A stretch of 64,000 bases of DNA from Luidia sarsii (GCA_949987565.1 OX465111.1:9071202-9135201); one strand, 5' to 3'. Positions 11,583-23,953 are shown, counted from the stretch's first letter. Notes: a model not told the origin generated them from the sequence alone. A program made the numbers and translations.

Positions 11583-11908
11583 GAATTGTCCCGGGTACGA
11601 GATGTCTCGGTTCTGAAATATTGGTACGAATTGTCCCGGGTACGAGATGTCTCGGGTCTCAAATTTTGGGTACAAAATGTCCCGGATATGAGATGTGTCA
11701 GTTCTCAAATTTTGGGTACGAAATGTGTTAGTTCAGAAATATTGGGTACGAATTCAATTGTCCCGGGTACGAGATATCTCGGTTCTCAAATTTTGGGTAT
11801 GAATTGTCCCGGGTACGAAATGTCTTGGGCCTCAAATAGTGGGTACGAATTGTTCCGGTTATGAAATGTCTCGGGTCTCAATTTTGGGTACGAATTGTCC
11901 CGGGTACG
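11583..11908. repeat. Minisatellite, ~46 bp unit, left block
   Basis: About seven degenerate units built from TTGTCCCGGGTACGAGATG, TCTCGGTTCTCAAATTTTGG and GTACGAA. The block continues at 18122-18346 in the same orientation, so the material between them was inserted into it. Confidence 0.9.
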
Positions 11909-11925
11909 GGCAGGGCTCGATTTAC

Positions 11926-14604
11926 CCGGGTGAACGCATGCACCAGTGCTTGTAGATTTTTGCTTGTGCACGTAGCTTTTTTTCAGCATGCACGATAGGC
12001 CGTTGCATGTCCCCCTATATAACGCTCAGAAAATGATTTTCGTAGCACACCTCTGAGAACTACGCAAACTCTAATGATTATTATAGTTTCAGGGATGGTA
12101 AATATAAATATCAATGTTGGCATTTCCAGAAACCTGCAGTTTTAGCGCTAATGACAATTAAAGGTGCACACGCATCATTATTCCTGAAATTTCTTTAAAC
12201 CTGAAAAAACCTACAAAACTTTGTCTAGGGGATACTAAATCCACAAAATTCACATTGTTAGACAGTTTCAAAACACTGTAGGATTGTTAAAAATACAAGT
12301 CCAATAGATTTAATGGCCCTCTGTTGTACACAAATGACAATACATGCAGCTTAATATAGCCTGCATGGACTTTATGCATAAAATCGCTGTTGTTTGCACT
12401 ATAAGCAGAGCTCATTTCACATGGACTTGTCTGTTGTCTTAAACATGGTTGTATTGCCACCAATCCCACCATTTTGCAAAGTTGAAAATCCTTCAGGGTT
12501 TTTTAATTATTATGTACAAACTGTCACAATTCCACATCACTCTGGATCCAACTGGGACACTTAAAGGTAAATTCTGGGCCCTTGGCTGCTCTGTACATTG
12601 TACCTTCTTTACATACACAATGGCTTCATGAGCATAATGATACCCCAAATAAAATTGCATTTTCATGTCTGAAATTACTATCAGTACGCTGCACTTTAAA
12701 GCTTGAACACAAAGGAAGCAGAAAGAGGGGTTGTACACTCAGTACATGTATCTACAGCAAATGCGGTCAGGTCTAGACTCAAATCAAATATGATATACAC
12801 ACACTCCAGTTCAGATATCATGTTACATGTATAATGCGTTCTGCAATTAAGTCAGCAGCAAACCTTTTTTTTAACTAAATAAATTACACGACAGAAAACA
12901 ATTGAAGAGGGTGTTGGTTTTCTGTGATGAATAAGATAGAGCGAGTGATGGGGACAGATTATCAGTGGTGGTGCTATTGGAGGGAGGTATTTTTCTCCAA
13001 ACGTTTTCCCTAAGTTCACTCCCTTCCCCCACTTTAGTTTTCCCTAGGAGAGCCAAATGTTTCCATTCCCCTATTTAAGCCTTTTTTTTCAAGTGGACAC
13101 ACATGCAATGTATTCAAACTCACCTACAAATGAAGTATTTTCTACTTGTGGCAACTCTAAAGGGCAATTCCATGATTAGTAACGTTACATTTTTCACATA
13201 TTTTCATAACTAATTATACTGTATCATCACCATCAATTAATTTCAAGTCACCGTTATGTTAGAACATGTTTACCAGGCCTAAGTCTATGACACTGCAAAG
13301 AATGAAAACATTTCAATACATTTTTCATTTGCAATGGTCACTTTCAATGTTGGTTAGTAACGTTACAAAAAAAGGACATGGAAAAATATTTCATGTGTTC
13401 AGACCAAAAGTTTCCTAAAACGAAAGGTACCTCAAAGATATTACTGTTTTCATTTTACTTCTATTTTAATGACAGATATTTGAGCCAATATTTAGAACAG
13501 CTTGACTCTTTATTTTCAAGTAGGAATCAAAAATCATGGTTAGTCACGTTACGGTTAGTTACGTTACAATTTGTCCATTAAAAAGTATGAGTTATATAAA
13601 GCAATCATTGCCCCTCCTCTTCCCTCAATATCATAGAATACACTTAGAATTTGTATGCGCATGGACAAAACTGTTCATATATAACCCTTTTCTGAAGACT
13701 TCACTCACCATGCTCACATGAGGCAACATTTAAAAATGTTTTTAAAATTCAATGCATTCAATATACCGACTTTTGTTGATTGATTGGATTACAATGTACA
13801 TGTACGGCTGAATGTCAACATAAATGGAAAAGTATCCAGAAAATACAAAGGATTCAAACATAATTCTTGATGGCATTAACCATGGAATTGATAAATTTAA
13901 AAAAGTACTATATCTGACTTGCATATTAATCCAGTAACTCAATCAAATCAATCAAAAGTAAATAAATCACACGCAAGTATCCTTGCAAACAACCGCCTGT
14001 CAGACACAATGCCTCCCTCCCTACTACTCTGCGATACCCATGGGAAGCCGGTGGCTGCTCAGAAGCCCAAAATTCTTCACGTCTCCTCGCCATCTCTCCG
14101 TCATGCCCATCCAAATTCTTCCACTCCAAAGCACAAGCTGTCGTTTTGCTAAAGCTTTTTTTCCGAGAATAGGACCACATTTGAACCATCCACTCCAGAG
14201 ACATGTAAGATACATTCCGTTTCGCATTGGTGATGATAAAAGGACGGTAAATTATTAACAATGAGGGAATTATGTTAAGAATTATCTCAGACAAAACGAC
14301 TTTGTCACGGAACCATGGAGACGGAACCAACGTAATCATGGGGGCAGCCAGATCTTTAATTGCGAGCGTAGTCACCTGATCCCAATTGAGCGTAGTCACC
14401 TGATCCCAATAATGGAACCTGATTGGTTAAAACCCCTCAGTGGATACCATTACGTCATACATTTCACGTCGTTCTGAAGGAAAACGCGCTGAATTTGAAC
14501 TGCCGAAATGTTGATTTTTCTCATAAACTGCAGGGAAAGACGTGTGCCAACATGCAAATTTTACATAACTATAGCAAAATACATGAAATTAGATAAAAAC
14601 AAGG
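11926..14604. other. Interior of the hAT-like element, no gene recognised
   Basis: A+T-rich filler without recognisable coding sequence. The palindromic 10-mer GTAACGTTAC or a one-base variant recurs at about 13179, 13353, 13543 and 13558. A 23 bp direct repeat containing GCGTAGTCACCTGATCCCAA occurs twice at about 14365-14410. Confidence 0.5.
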
Positions 14605-14750
14605 TGATATACAAAAATGTTGCAAACTGCTTACTGACTAAAAATACCAAAAAGTAAATCTAAAAATTTAGTGGGCCTGACGTTTCGATCCTAGCAGGAC
14701 CTTTCTCAAAGGCAGAGTGACAAGGACACAAGGACACAGAGTGACAAGTT

Positions 14751-16007
14751 TTGGATGACATGCGATCACGTGATCATTTGAGTAAAAAAGCTCACAGATT
14801 TCTATCACCTATCAATTGTAGAACTGCCAGATTCTACCTTCTCCCGAAAATCCACAAGGCAAACAACCCAGGTAGACCCATCATCTCTGGCAATGGCTCA
14901 CCTACGGAACACATATCTCTTTTCATTGACTCTTTTCTCAAACCCTTGGTTCCCCAAATCCCCTCATACGTCCATGACACTCCCGACTTTCTGCGAAAGT
15001 TGGAAAGTGTCAAGGATCAAATCCCTGCCACTGCCATAATTGGTACCATTGACGTTTCCTCTCTATATACTAACATCCCCCAGGAAGAAGGCATTCAAGC
15101 TTGCTCCTCGGCCCTGGCCAAAGGAAAACAGTCTTCTCCACCCATCTCCGACATAACCACCCTCATGAGGTTAGTGCTGGCCAAGAATAATTTCTCCTTT
15201 CTTGGCAAGCACTATCTTCAAGTGCATGGCACTGCCATGGGCACGCGCATGGCCCCTTCCTTTGCATGCCTCTTCATGGGTGACCTTGAGGAACGCATGC
15301 TCAGTGAGGCTCCATGCCGTCCCTGGATTTGGTGGAGATACATAGATGACGTTTTCTTCATTTGGACTAGGGACGGTAGCAGCTTGAATGCTTTCTTTGA
15401 CCACATCAATTCCTTCCATAGGACTATCAAATTCACTTGGGAGCAGTCTCTTCAACAGACCCACTTTCTGGACGTCACCGTCCGGAAAGACCTCAATACA
15501 CTCACTACTGACTTGTATTCTAAGCCCACCGACACTCATCAATATCTCCATTCCTCCAGTTGTCACCCCAGACACTGTAAGACTGGTATAGCTTACAGCC
15601 AGGCCCTCAGATTGAGGCGTATATGTTCCAATGAGTCTGACTTTCGCCGCCATACACGTGTATTGGCCAGTAACTTGGTTGCTAGAGGCTTTAGTTCTCG
15701 CCAAGTGAAGAACTCCATTGCTAAAGTCTATTCCATTCCCAGAAGTTCGGCACTAAAACAAAAGCCACCAGGTCCCAAGGACAAGCCCAAGGTTCCCTTA
15801 GTTACTTCCTACCACCCTTCTCTTCCTCCTCTCAGGAAGATAACTAAGGAAAACCACCTTATTCTCCACACTTCAGATCGTCTGGCTGAAGCCATTCCTA
15901 ATTCGCCTGTTTTGGCTTTCAGGCGCCCCCGTAACCTGCGTGACTTAATTGTCCGAGCAGGTTCCCCCTTTGGACTCTGCACCTCCAACCAAATTTGGTA
16001 CATTTAA
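14751..16007 (+). pseudogene. PLE reverse transcriptase (5'-truncated, 418 codons)
   Basis: The frame includes ARFYLLPKIHK and RPIISGNGSPTE, then motif A IDVSSLYTNIP, motif [18 protein letters not shown] (about residue 160) and the catalytic YIDD (about residue 197), followed by HFLDVTV. This is the telomerase-like RT of Penelope-like elements. The start is truncated: copy 2 shows several hundred further bases of N-terminal coding sequence upstream. The frame runs off near 15980 through a one-base shift just before the endonuclease linker. It would reverse-transcribe the element's RNA at a nicked target. Confidence 0.9.
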
Positions 16008-16490
16008 GTGTACCTCGAAATGCATTGTTTGCAATTGTTTGTCAAGGAAATAGACTCTTTCAATGGACATTCTTCTGGAACTACCCACACGACCTATGGC
16101 TCTATCACGTGCACTACCTCAAACATCATATACCTCATCTCTTGTACAGTTTGTAATATTCAGTATGTTGGCGAGACCAAAAACACCCTCAAAAAACGAA
16201 TCTATGGCCATAGGTCTACTATCAAAACCGGTAAAATGGACACCCCTGTTGGGTATCACTTCAATCTCCCTGATCATTCGATATCAGATATGAGTGTACT
16301 GGGCATAGAATCACTTGGTCACCGTAGTAATGCTGTCCGTCTTAGCCGTGAGAAAATGTGGATGAAGCGTCTTCGGACTATTCAACCACATGGTCTCAAC
16401 AACCTTTGTTTCTCATCCATGTCCTATTCACTCTCTCCCCCCTGCCTTCGTGTACATGTATCTGTTTTGTCCTTGTCACTCTGCCTTTGA
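16008..16490 (+). pseudogene. PLE GIY-YIG endonuclease domain (frameshifted copy)
   Basis: [27 protein letters not shown] and GYHFN form the GIY-YIG nuclease that nicks the target for priming in endonuclease-bearing PLEs. Compared with copy 3, the cysteine-containing linker (KCIVCK) is scrambled by small indels near 16000-16045. The frame therefore does not join RT, and its start at 16008 is an artefact of the break. Confidence 0.88.
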
Positions 16491-16540
16491 GAAAGGTCCT
16501 GCTAGGATCGAAACGTCAGGCCCACTAAATTTTTAGATAA

Positions 16541-18104
16541 AAACAAATTAGTTCTCAGAGATGTGCTACGACGCGAAACGATAGAAGGGGACATGCAACG
16601 GACTACGACGTGCATGTAACTTTCTAACCACCAGAATACTCATTTTTGAGTCTGAAAATAAAATTTGTTGAATACTTGACAAGATAGTACAAGCATAGAC
16701 AAGTGTGTTATTTCTTTTATATCAAATTAAAACCCATACTTGTAATCATTAATCGCAGCATATTAAGAATATACACGCCGACGTGTACAATGTACACTGT
16801 ACAGTACATGTATGATAGTATGTACTGCAGTACATATAGTACACTATTACACATGCTACACACACTCACAGTACACTATTTTTCAGAATGGGAAAGCCCT
16901 CTACGTGAGCACGTGATGTCATTGTGGCTCTTCACAAATGCCCAATTGTAGGTACCCCTATAGGACATAATTGGGGTTATAGAAATAATATTATGTGCTT
17001 AATTCACGCAGCGTTCAAAATAAGCTGTGTCCCATCGATAAATGCATGCATTGCTAATGCCAGGGATTTTCTTTTTTACTCGCCGGCCGGACAAGTAAAG
17101 CAGAATTGGTGTTATTTGACCGCCGAGCGTACCCTGTAAACATTGTTCGATATTACTCTCAAATTCAGGGGAATAGCTTCCAATTACGCGGAAGCAACAT
17201 TCGGAGACAAACGATGAAAGTAGCGCATTCGCAGACCGATTCGCGACGTTAACGAGGTTGGCAAGTTTAGGTATGGTTTCCGCCTCTAGGTAAAGCCATA
17301 ACGAGACTACAGGACCAGTAGGGCCGAAACCAGACTACGTGCAGCAATGCAACAGATGCGTGCTCAGATGGGTGGTGACGTCACCCACCCATTTTAGCAC
17401 GGCCACCCACTTCAGATCGTGACACCGGACTACTGACAGAGGATTTTTGGGTCGTCTGCTCCTACATGTACTGTACATGTACATCATTACATGTACCTTC
17501 ATGGTTGGCAGGAGTTTTCACTCGCATTATTTTGGCGAGCGGGTGAGCGCTAAGGTCGGACCGTGACTGCACTTTTGAATCTAGCGATTACATTTTTCAA
17601 AATTGTAGGGGCCTACCACAAAATGTGACGCCCCCAAAAATGCCCAAATCCTTGAAAGTTCTAAAAAAGACCAATGAGAATTTCTCTTCGATCCAGCGGG
17701 GCCTCTGTCTAGATCACTGACTTCCTTGTGCACGTTGGTTGGATACTTTACCTCGCGGTGCATCTTTTTGAGTGTCAGAATCACTTTTAAAACGGAATGT
17801 TACGACAATTACATGAAACACCCCGAAAAGTAAAAATAGATTTACGTTTAATTATAAGAAAAACGCCATGAAACATACCTTTACTATTGAAATAATCATT
17901 ATCTGGAAAAAAAGAAAGTCACACCCATGGAATTTAGAAATGCATTTCTTTTTTTAAATCAGAATTGCTGCACCAAATTATTTTAGGAATTGCTACCAGT
18001 GTGTATAGCACACGTAAATTTGCAAAAGTATGGTGCATGTAGGTTTTTCCTGGTGCATGTGGATTTTTTGGTCTACATGCACCAGTGCATGCCAATTTTA
18101 TTTT
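16541..18104. other. Right interior of the hAT-like element, no gene recognised
   Basis: It contains an inverted match to about 11985-12060 at its left edge, ACATGTAC/TACATGTA simple-repeat patches (16790-16860, 17464-17485) and otherwise unremarkable sequence. Confidence 0.5.
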
Positions 18105-18121
18105 GTAAATCGAGCCCTGGT

Positions 18122-18346
18122 CGTACGGGATTGGGTCTCAAATTTTGGGTACGAATTGTCCTGGGTACTAGATGTCTCTGTTCTCAAATTGTTGGTACAA
18201 ATTGCACCGGATATGACTATGACTTATGACTATGACTATGAGATGTCTTGGGAATTAGGAATTGTTCCGGTTACGAGACCGACTCTTGGGCCTCAAATTT
18301 TGGGTAATTGTCCCGGGTACGAAATGTCTTGGGTCTCAAATTTTGT
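18122..18346. repeat. Minisatellite, right block
   Basis: Continuation of the roughly 46 bp minisatellite at 11583-11908, more degenerate and with a short (TATGAC)n patch near 18210-18240. Confidence 0.85.
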
Positions 18347-19374
18347 GAACATGAGCTTGAAGATAAAAAAGGATGACTTGTCGGGGCAAGTTACTCGGAC
18401 TAAAGCAAATGCCAACTCAACTGTTTATAATTATATTCAAAACTTAAAAGCGCTTGGGCTATATAGTACTTAGTAGAGAAGTTGACAAGATTTTGACCTA
18501 TCTTATAATATTATTTTAGTAGTTATAGTTATACAATAGCTGACGGCCTGACATTGATAACAAAAATAGGCCTAGTGAATGAATAATATATTGATCTAGC
18601 CAAGGCCTGGCTTAGTTACCTACGTCGTACCGTAGGCTTCAGACGGTCGGGTCTTCACTCACTGTCGACATCACAAGCGTACCGCTTGGTCTTTTCCACG
18701 TTGAACTTCAGAGACGTTGATATCTCGAATGTCTGATAAAATCATTAATACAGGTAAAACCTCGTCTCGGGTACAAACCCATCGACGAAAATCATGGCTT
18801 TGGGTTGTGGAGGAGGTCCACGTGGATGTCCAAGGGCGAGGAGAAGGGTTGTCTGCCGCCATTCGACAGTCCGACCGGGATGTTGAATGACTGTTTATTC
18901 GAGTGACTGTTTATTTGAAATTTCCTGGTTATATGACGTCATATTGCATATGCATTACTCGTTTTAGTTGACGACATCTTGCATATTCATTACTCTTTCT
19001 ACTGACGGTCCTTGTTATGCTACCATGTCGGAACGCATGGTATGATTACTTCTGAAATGTCGTGAAAAGTTACCGTGTGGCCTGTGGAAACACGGCTCAA
19101 GACTAAAACCAAGAACTAACAAGGATCAAGGTTTCCTGATCACGATCGAATCAAGGACATAAGCAAGCAACGCTTTTGGCCGTCTGTCCCAGGGCGGGAA
19201 CGGCAGCGAAAACCACTCGTACATTACTCTCCCGGGCGGAGATGGAGGTTTACCATAAAGCTCTATAAATAAACTTGAGTGCGCACTTCCCTATCAACGC
19301 GAAGTACGAACGTGTGCCGAGTCCATAGATATAGAATATATGCAGTCTTCGTCGCGTCGCGTCGCGTCTATAAC
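18347..19374. other. No gene recognised
   Basis: A minus-strand open frame at 18671-18862 begins with a good ATG but has no recognisable domain. The rest is unremarkable apart from a GGTGACTTGTCGGG-type segment at about 18368 that resembles one at about 43468. Confidence 0.45.
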
Positions 19375-20890
19375 ATAGTTTGCCCCATAGAGATCCATGC
19401 ATCGATCTGCCCTCTTTGGTAATGGCGTCGCAGTCCCCTTGTCGGCACACGTCATGCGATGACTGCGCACTCTATTTTCTTTATAGAACTGCATGTTATT
19501 ACTCCAGCTGATTTCACGAAACTGTGCGTAACTTATGCCTACTTATGGCGCAACACTTACGTCATAAACTTATGGCGCAGCTGCGCCATAAGTTAAAATC
19601 GATTTTCAAGAAACTCGTCTTAGCTGCGCAACATCGGATTTTCACTTGATTTTTGTGAAACATTTTGGACGAGGCTGACCTCGGTCATATCAACGACTGT
19701 TTGAAGTATACACATGCTTTGAGGTATTTGCTGCATGTAACGTTCGTAGATACTACACACGCCGCGAAAAATGTTAATGAGGCAGCCATTTTGCATTTCT
19801 TACGTTGCTGCATTAAAACATGTAGAGGATTTTTCACGATCGGAAGCCTAAACTAGTGACGCAAGCACTCTGAACGAAAATCCTCGTTACAAACCGATTC
19901 CAGCTTAAAAGTCCGAGTTATTAGTGTGACTACAGCCTAGAGGAGGTGCAACTTGGACAAGCTGTGAAGTGGTCAAACTGCCAAGCTGTCACACGTCAAC
20001 GAAGTAATAAATACACAAAATGTTGCACACTGTTTACTAAATGAAAATAATGACTAAACTGAGAGTGAGAATGTTATCTGTAACTTAATCATTCCCCGTT
20101 TCAGTCTTTCTGTTTTTGTCCCCGTCAATCTGCTTTGAGAAAGGATGTTTCTTTTGATATCCACTTATTAAATAGAGAAAGTCAAACCATGGTCAAATGT
20201 TCGCACTACCGGTAAAATAAAAAAAAAGTGTGAAACAGCCCCATTCCGTGTCTGGCGAGAATCACGATCACCGGCTTTATGATGTTCGAAAGAAAAGCAA
20301 GATAGCCATTCGATATAAAAAATATATACATGTAGGCCTGTGTATTGTGTTTCATCGCGTTACATTGATAACGCGGAATAACCCGAGTCTGACGCTCCAA
20401 ATTCTCTCGCAAATCTTCTACAATACGAAATAATTATTCACTCCCGGGAAAATCTATAGCGCCCTCTATTTTCGCTGTCGTCAAGAAAATCCAAAGGATT
20501 TGCTCTGTCGCGAAACAATCTCTCTCAGCGAAGGGCTGTCCGATGTTCACGTTGCGCTAGCAGCAACAACGCCATATTTACGACGTGTAACAACGACTTA
20601 CGCCACCTAAAGACGTGGCGTAACTTACGCCACAAGTTATGGCGTAAGCCCTCGAGTTGCGCCATATCCGGATAGTGCGTAACTTTCGTGAAATCCGTCA
20701 TAAAGTTATTGCGCAACTTACGCAATACGACTAATGTTTCGTGAAATCAGCTGCTTGTGGCACTCTAATTTATAAAAAAAATAATAATAAACTAGAGTGC
20801 GCACTAATCGCATGACGCGTGCCGACAAGGGGACTGCGACGCCATTACCAAAGACGGCAAATGCATGGATCTTTAGGCCTATGGGGCAAA
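19375..20890. mobile_element. Foldback element with >200 bp inverted arms
   Basis: The left arm (about 19375-19560) and right arm (about 20660-20890) are reverse complements. Shared anchors are GGCGTCGCAGTCCCCTTGTC, the TGCGCACTCTA region and CAGCTGATTTCACGAAA. Near the inner edges are nested palindromes of TTATGGCGCA / TGCGCCATAA type. The centre has no transposase. A related fragment lies at about 24060-24150. Class II foldback or MITE-type origin is inferred. Confidence 0.7.
20014..20165 (-). repeat. Old PLE 3'-end remnant
   Basis: Segments resembling the PLE termini (AAAATGTTGCA, TTTACTAA, CTGCTTTGAGAAAGGATG) occur in the middle of the foldback element. Much diverged. Confidence 0.4.
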
Positions 20891-21315
20891 CTAATCCCAA
20901 TTTTTACAAAAGAAAGTAGGATATTAAAATCGCGATATACAAAAATGTTGCAAACTGCTTACTGACTAAAATTACCAAAATGTAAATCTAAAAATTTAGT
21001 GGGCCTGACGTTTCGAACCTAGCAGGACCTTTCTCAAAGGCAGAGTGACAAGGACAAAACAGATACATGTACACGAAGGCAGGGGGGAGAGAGTGAATAG
21101 GACACGGATGAGAAACAGAGGACAAAGAGTGAAGCTGGTAGGGAGAGATCAAAGGGAATGGCAAGGAGGAGGGCAGGGATTAGTGAGAAGAGGGGAAAAG
21201 ATCAAAGAGAAGGGCAAGGAGTAGGGTAGGGATTAGTGACAAGAGGGGGAAAGATCAAAGAGAGAAGTGTGAAGGACTGAACACAAAAGAAGGATTATCA
21301 GAAAGCTGCATGGTG

Positions 21316-21732
21316 TTAGTCATTACCCTCCTGGATGTTGAGACCATGTGGTTGAATAGTCCGAAGACGCTTCATCCACATTTTCTCACGGCTAAGACGG
21401 ACAGCATTACTACGGTGACCAAGTGATTCTATGCCCAGTACACTCATATCTGATATCGAATGATCAGGGAGATTGAAGTGATACCCAACAGGGGTGTCCA
21501 TTTTACCGGTTTTGATAGTAGACCTATGGCCATAGATACGTTTTTTGAGGGTGTTTTTGGTCTCGCCAACATACTGAATATTACAAACTGTACAAGAGAT
21601 GAGGTATATGATGTTGGAGGTAGTGCACGTGATACAGCCATAGGTCGTGTGGGTATAGTTCCAGAAGAATGTCCATTGAAAGAGTCTATTTCCTTGACAT
21701 GAGTCTTGCAAACAATGCATTTCGAGGTACAC
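21316..21732 (-). pseudogene. PLE copy 2 GIY-YIG endonuclease
   Basis: Same domain as in copies 1 and 3 ([37 protein letters not shown]), with an intact C-terminus ending [11 protein letters not shown] small indel near 21690 breaks the frame towards the [11 protein letters not shown] linker, which is in the frame of 21444-21854. Confidence 0.88.
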
Positions 21733-22058
21733 TTAAATGTACCAAATTTAGTTGGAGGTGAAGGGTCCAAAGGGTGAACCTCTGCTCGGACAATTAAATC
21801 ACGCAGGTTACGGGGGCGCCTGAAAGCCAGAACAGGCGAATTTGGAATATTCATTTCCCGCGGTTCAATTCACAGTATAGCGGGAAATATTTGTCTTGTG
21901 GATTCGGACAATGCATAGTCCGCATTGGTGAGTCGGACTGTATTACGCAATACCGTTAGTTCTATAAGGCGGCGCTCCAAGTGCTCATCCGCTATCGCCT
22001 ACATGTTAAGAATGACATAATGTGTTATCGTTTACGCATTCAGATTAGATAAGACTGG

Positions 22059-23950
22059 CATCAGCCAGACGATCTGAAGTGTGGAGAATATGGTGGTTTT
22101 CCTTAGTTATCTTCCTGAGAGGAGGAAGAGAAGGGTGGTAGGAAGTAACTAAGGGAACCTTGGGCTTGTCCTTGGGACCTGGTGGCTTTTGTTTTAGTGC
22201 CGAACTTCTGGGAATGGAATAGACTTTAGCAATGGAGTTCTTCACTTGGCGAGAACTATAGCCTAGCAACCAAGTTACTGGCCAATACACGTGTATGGCG
22301 GCGAAAGTCAGACTCATTGGAACAGTATGCGCCTCAATCTGAGGGCCTGGCTGTAAGCTATACCAGTCTTACAGTGTCTAGGGTGACAACTGGAGGAATG
22401 GAGATATTGATGAGTGTCGGTGGGCTTAGAATACAAGTCAGTATAGTGAGAGTATTGAGGTCTTTCCGGACGGTGACGTCCAGAAAGTGGGTCTGCTGAA
22501 GAGACTGCTCCCATGTGAATTTGATAGTCCTATGGAAGGAATTGATGTGGTCAAAGAAAGCATTCAAGCTGCTACTGTCCCTAGTCCAAATGAAGAACAC
22601 GTCATCTATGTATCTCCACCAAATCCAGGGACGGTACGGTATATGGAGCCTTACTGAGCATGCGTTCCTCAAGGTCACCCATGAAGAGGCAGGCAAAGGA
22701 ACTTGAAGGAGCCATGCGCGTGCCCATGGCAGTGCCATGCACTTGAAGATAGTGCTTACCAAGAAAGGAGAAATTATTCTTGGCCAGCACTAGTCTCTGA
22801 GGGTGGTTATGTCGGAGATGGGTGGAGAAGACTGTTTTCCTTTGGCCAGGGCCGAGGAGCAAGCTTGAATGCCTTCTTCCTGGGGGATGTTTGTGTATAC
22901 AGAGGAAACGTCAATAGTACCAATTATGGCAGTGGTAGGAATTTGATCCTTGACACTTTCCAACTTTCGCAGAAAGTCGGGAGTGTCATGGACGTATGAG
23001 GGGATTTGGGGAACTAAGGGTTTGAGAAAAGAGTCAATAAAAACAGATATGTGTTCCGTAGGTGAACCATTGCCAGAGATGATGGGTCTGCCTGGGTTGT
23101 TGGTCTTGTGAATCAGTTCTACAATTGATCCGTGATAGAAATCTGTGAGGTTTTATTTACTCAAATGATCACGTGATCGCATGTCATCCAAAACTTTCTG
23201 AATTTGCTCTGAAAATTTGCCAGTGGGGTTAGAGTCCAGACATTTAGTGCTAGGGATTGTTACGTTGGCGATTGGCTTCATCAATATATTTGTGGCGATC
23301 CATGATTACTACGTACGGCTGACCCTTTATCTGCTGGCTTGATAATGATGTCACCGCGGGAACGTGTTGAGGGCAAGACGTTCTTCCCTAGGGAGATTGT
23401 CGTGGGGCTTACGGGTAAGATGAGAGGAGTGGAGTTGGAAGCTTGAGAACTGACTGCTTGCACATACGTTTCAAGGGCTGGAACACGGTTCTTGGGGGGA
23501 CCCAGGTGCTTTTTACTCGGAAAGGTTCTTCTATACGGGAGCCAGAATCGAAGAAGAACTCAGTCAGACGAAGTCTGCGGTAATACTCAGTGAGATCTTG
23601 ACTGAGCATTACTTGGTCAACTTTTGGGGGAGTTGGACAAAAGTTCAAGCCCTTGGAAAGTAACGTATGCTCGGCGTCAGTTAGAGAAGAAGAGGAAAGG
23701 TTGACAACAGTGTTAGTGGGGGGTAAAGGTGTAGACTGGGGACTGCGTCTGAAGCGGTTGTGTCTGCGTTGTTTGGCAACAAGGCCACAAATCTTCTTGT
23801 TTCTTCTGTCGGTGAGAACAGAATTGAGGTTAGAGAGACCTTTCTCAATCTCATCACTGAGATCCTTGTACTGGCTTTCAGAACAGCTGGAGCGGAGTTT
23901 GGAGTCCAGATTAGCAATGTCCTGGTGGACAGCCTGAAGGGTGATTTCAC
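22059..23950 (-). pseudogene. PLE copy 2 N-terminal region and reverse transcriptase, many frameshifts
   Basis: RT motifs are present in pieces: HLQ-like GTAMG region and [11 protein letters not shown] (within 22358-22762), LYSKPTDTHQYLHSSSCHPRHCKTGIAYSQ (22314-22514), and [15 protein letters not shown] (22045-22317). The upstream segment (23281-23950) holds the typical PLE N-terminus: ...FCPTPPKVDQVMLSQDLTEYYRRLRL, a basic Lys-Arg-rich stretch, and DIIIKPADKGSAV just ahead of RT. At least four frame breaks make it a pseudogene. Confidence 0.85.
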
Positions 23951-23953
23951 ATT

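Larger units (their letters stand above)
14605..16540 (+). mobile_element. Penelope-like element, copy 1 (5'-truncated, inverted ends)
   Basis: The element starts within the coding region and its 3' end is reproduced as an inverted copy at the left. TTTAGTGGGCCTGACGTTTC at about 14668 mirrors GAAACGTCAGGCCCACTAAA at about 16510, with roughly 70 bp of inverted repeat. Between them lie the reverse transcriptase and GIY-YIG endonuclease regions that define Penelope-like elements. Inverted or direct duplicated ends of this sort are typical of the group. Confidence 0.88.
11911..18119. mobile_element. hAT-like element (6.2 kb) inserted in the minisatellite
   Basis: Perfect 15 bp terminal inverted repeats, CAGGGCTCGATTTAC at 11911-11925 and its reverse complement at 18105-18119, flank the segment. 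CAGGG is the typical start of hAT transposon ends. Subterminal motifs (GTGCATGTAGATTTTT and GCATGCACCAGTGC) also mirror each other. The flanks GGTACGGG and (GT)CGTACGGG are similar but not an exact 8 bp duplication. No transposase ORF is visible, so it is non-autonomous. It carries a PLE copy at 14605-16540. A further internal inverted pair (about 11985-12060 and 16547-16620) suggests it is composite. Confidence 0.7.
20932..23953 (-). mobile_element. Penelope-like element, copy 2 (minus strand, longest copy)
   Basis: Reading leftwards from about 23953 it holds an N-terminal region, RT, the GIY-YIG domain, a G+A-rich 3' untranslated region (about 21060-21300) and a 3' end identical in type to copy 1. 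About 210 bp unrelated to the element (about 21848-22058) interrupts it between RT and endonuclease. The 5' end runs directly into telomere-type repeats. Confidence 0.88.

Noticed and set aside
11583..18346. Regularly spaced repeats as a possible CRISPR array.
   Set aside because: The units are directly adjacent and degenerate, without unique spacers, and the genome is eukaryotic. It is a minisatellite.
18671..18862. Minus-strand ORF beginning MAADNPSPRPW as a possible first exon; another frame reads FVDGFVPETRFYLY, faintly galectin-like.
   Set aside because: Neither frame continues, and no second exon or full galectin motif was found.
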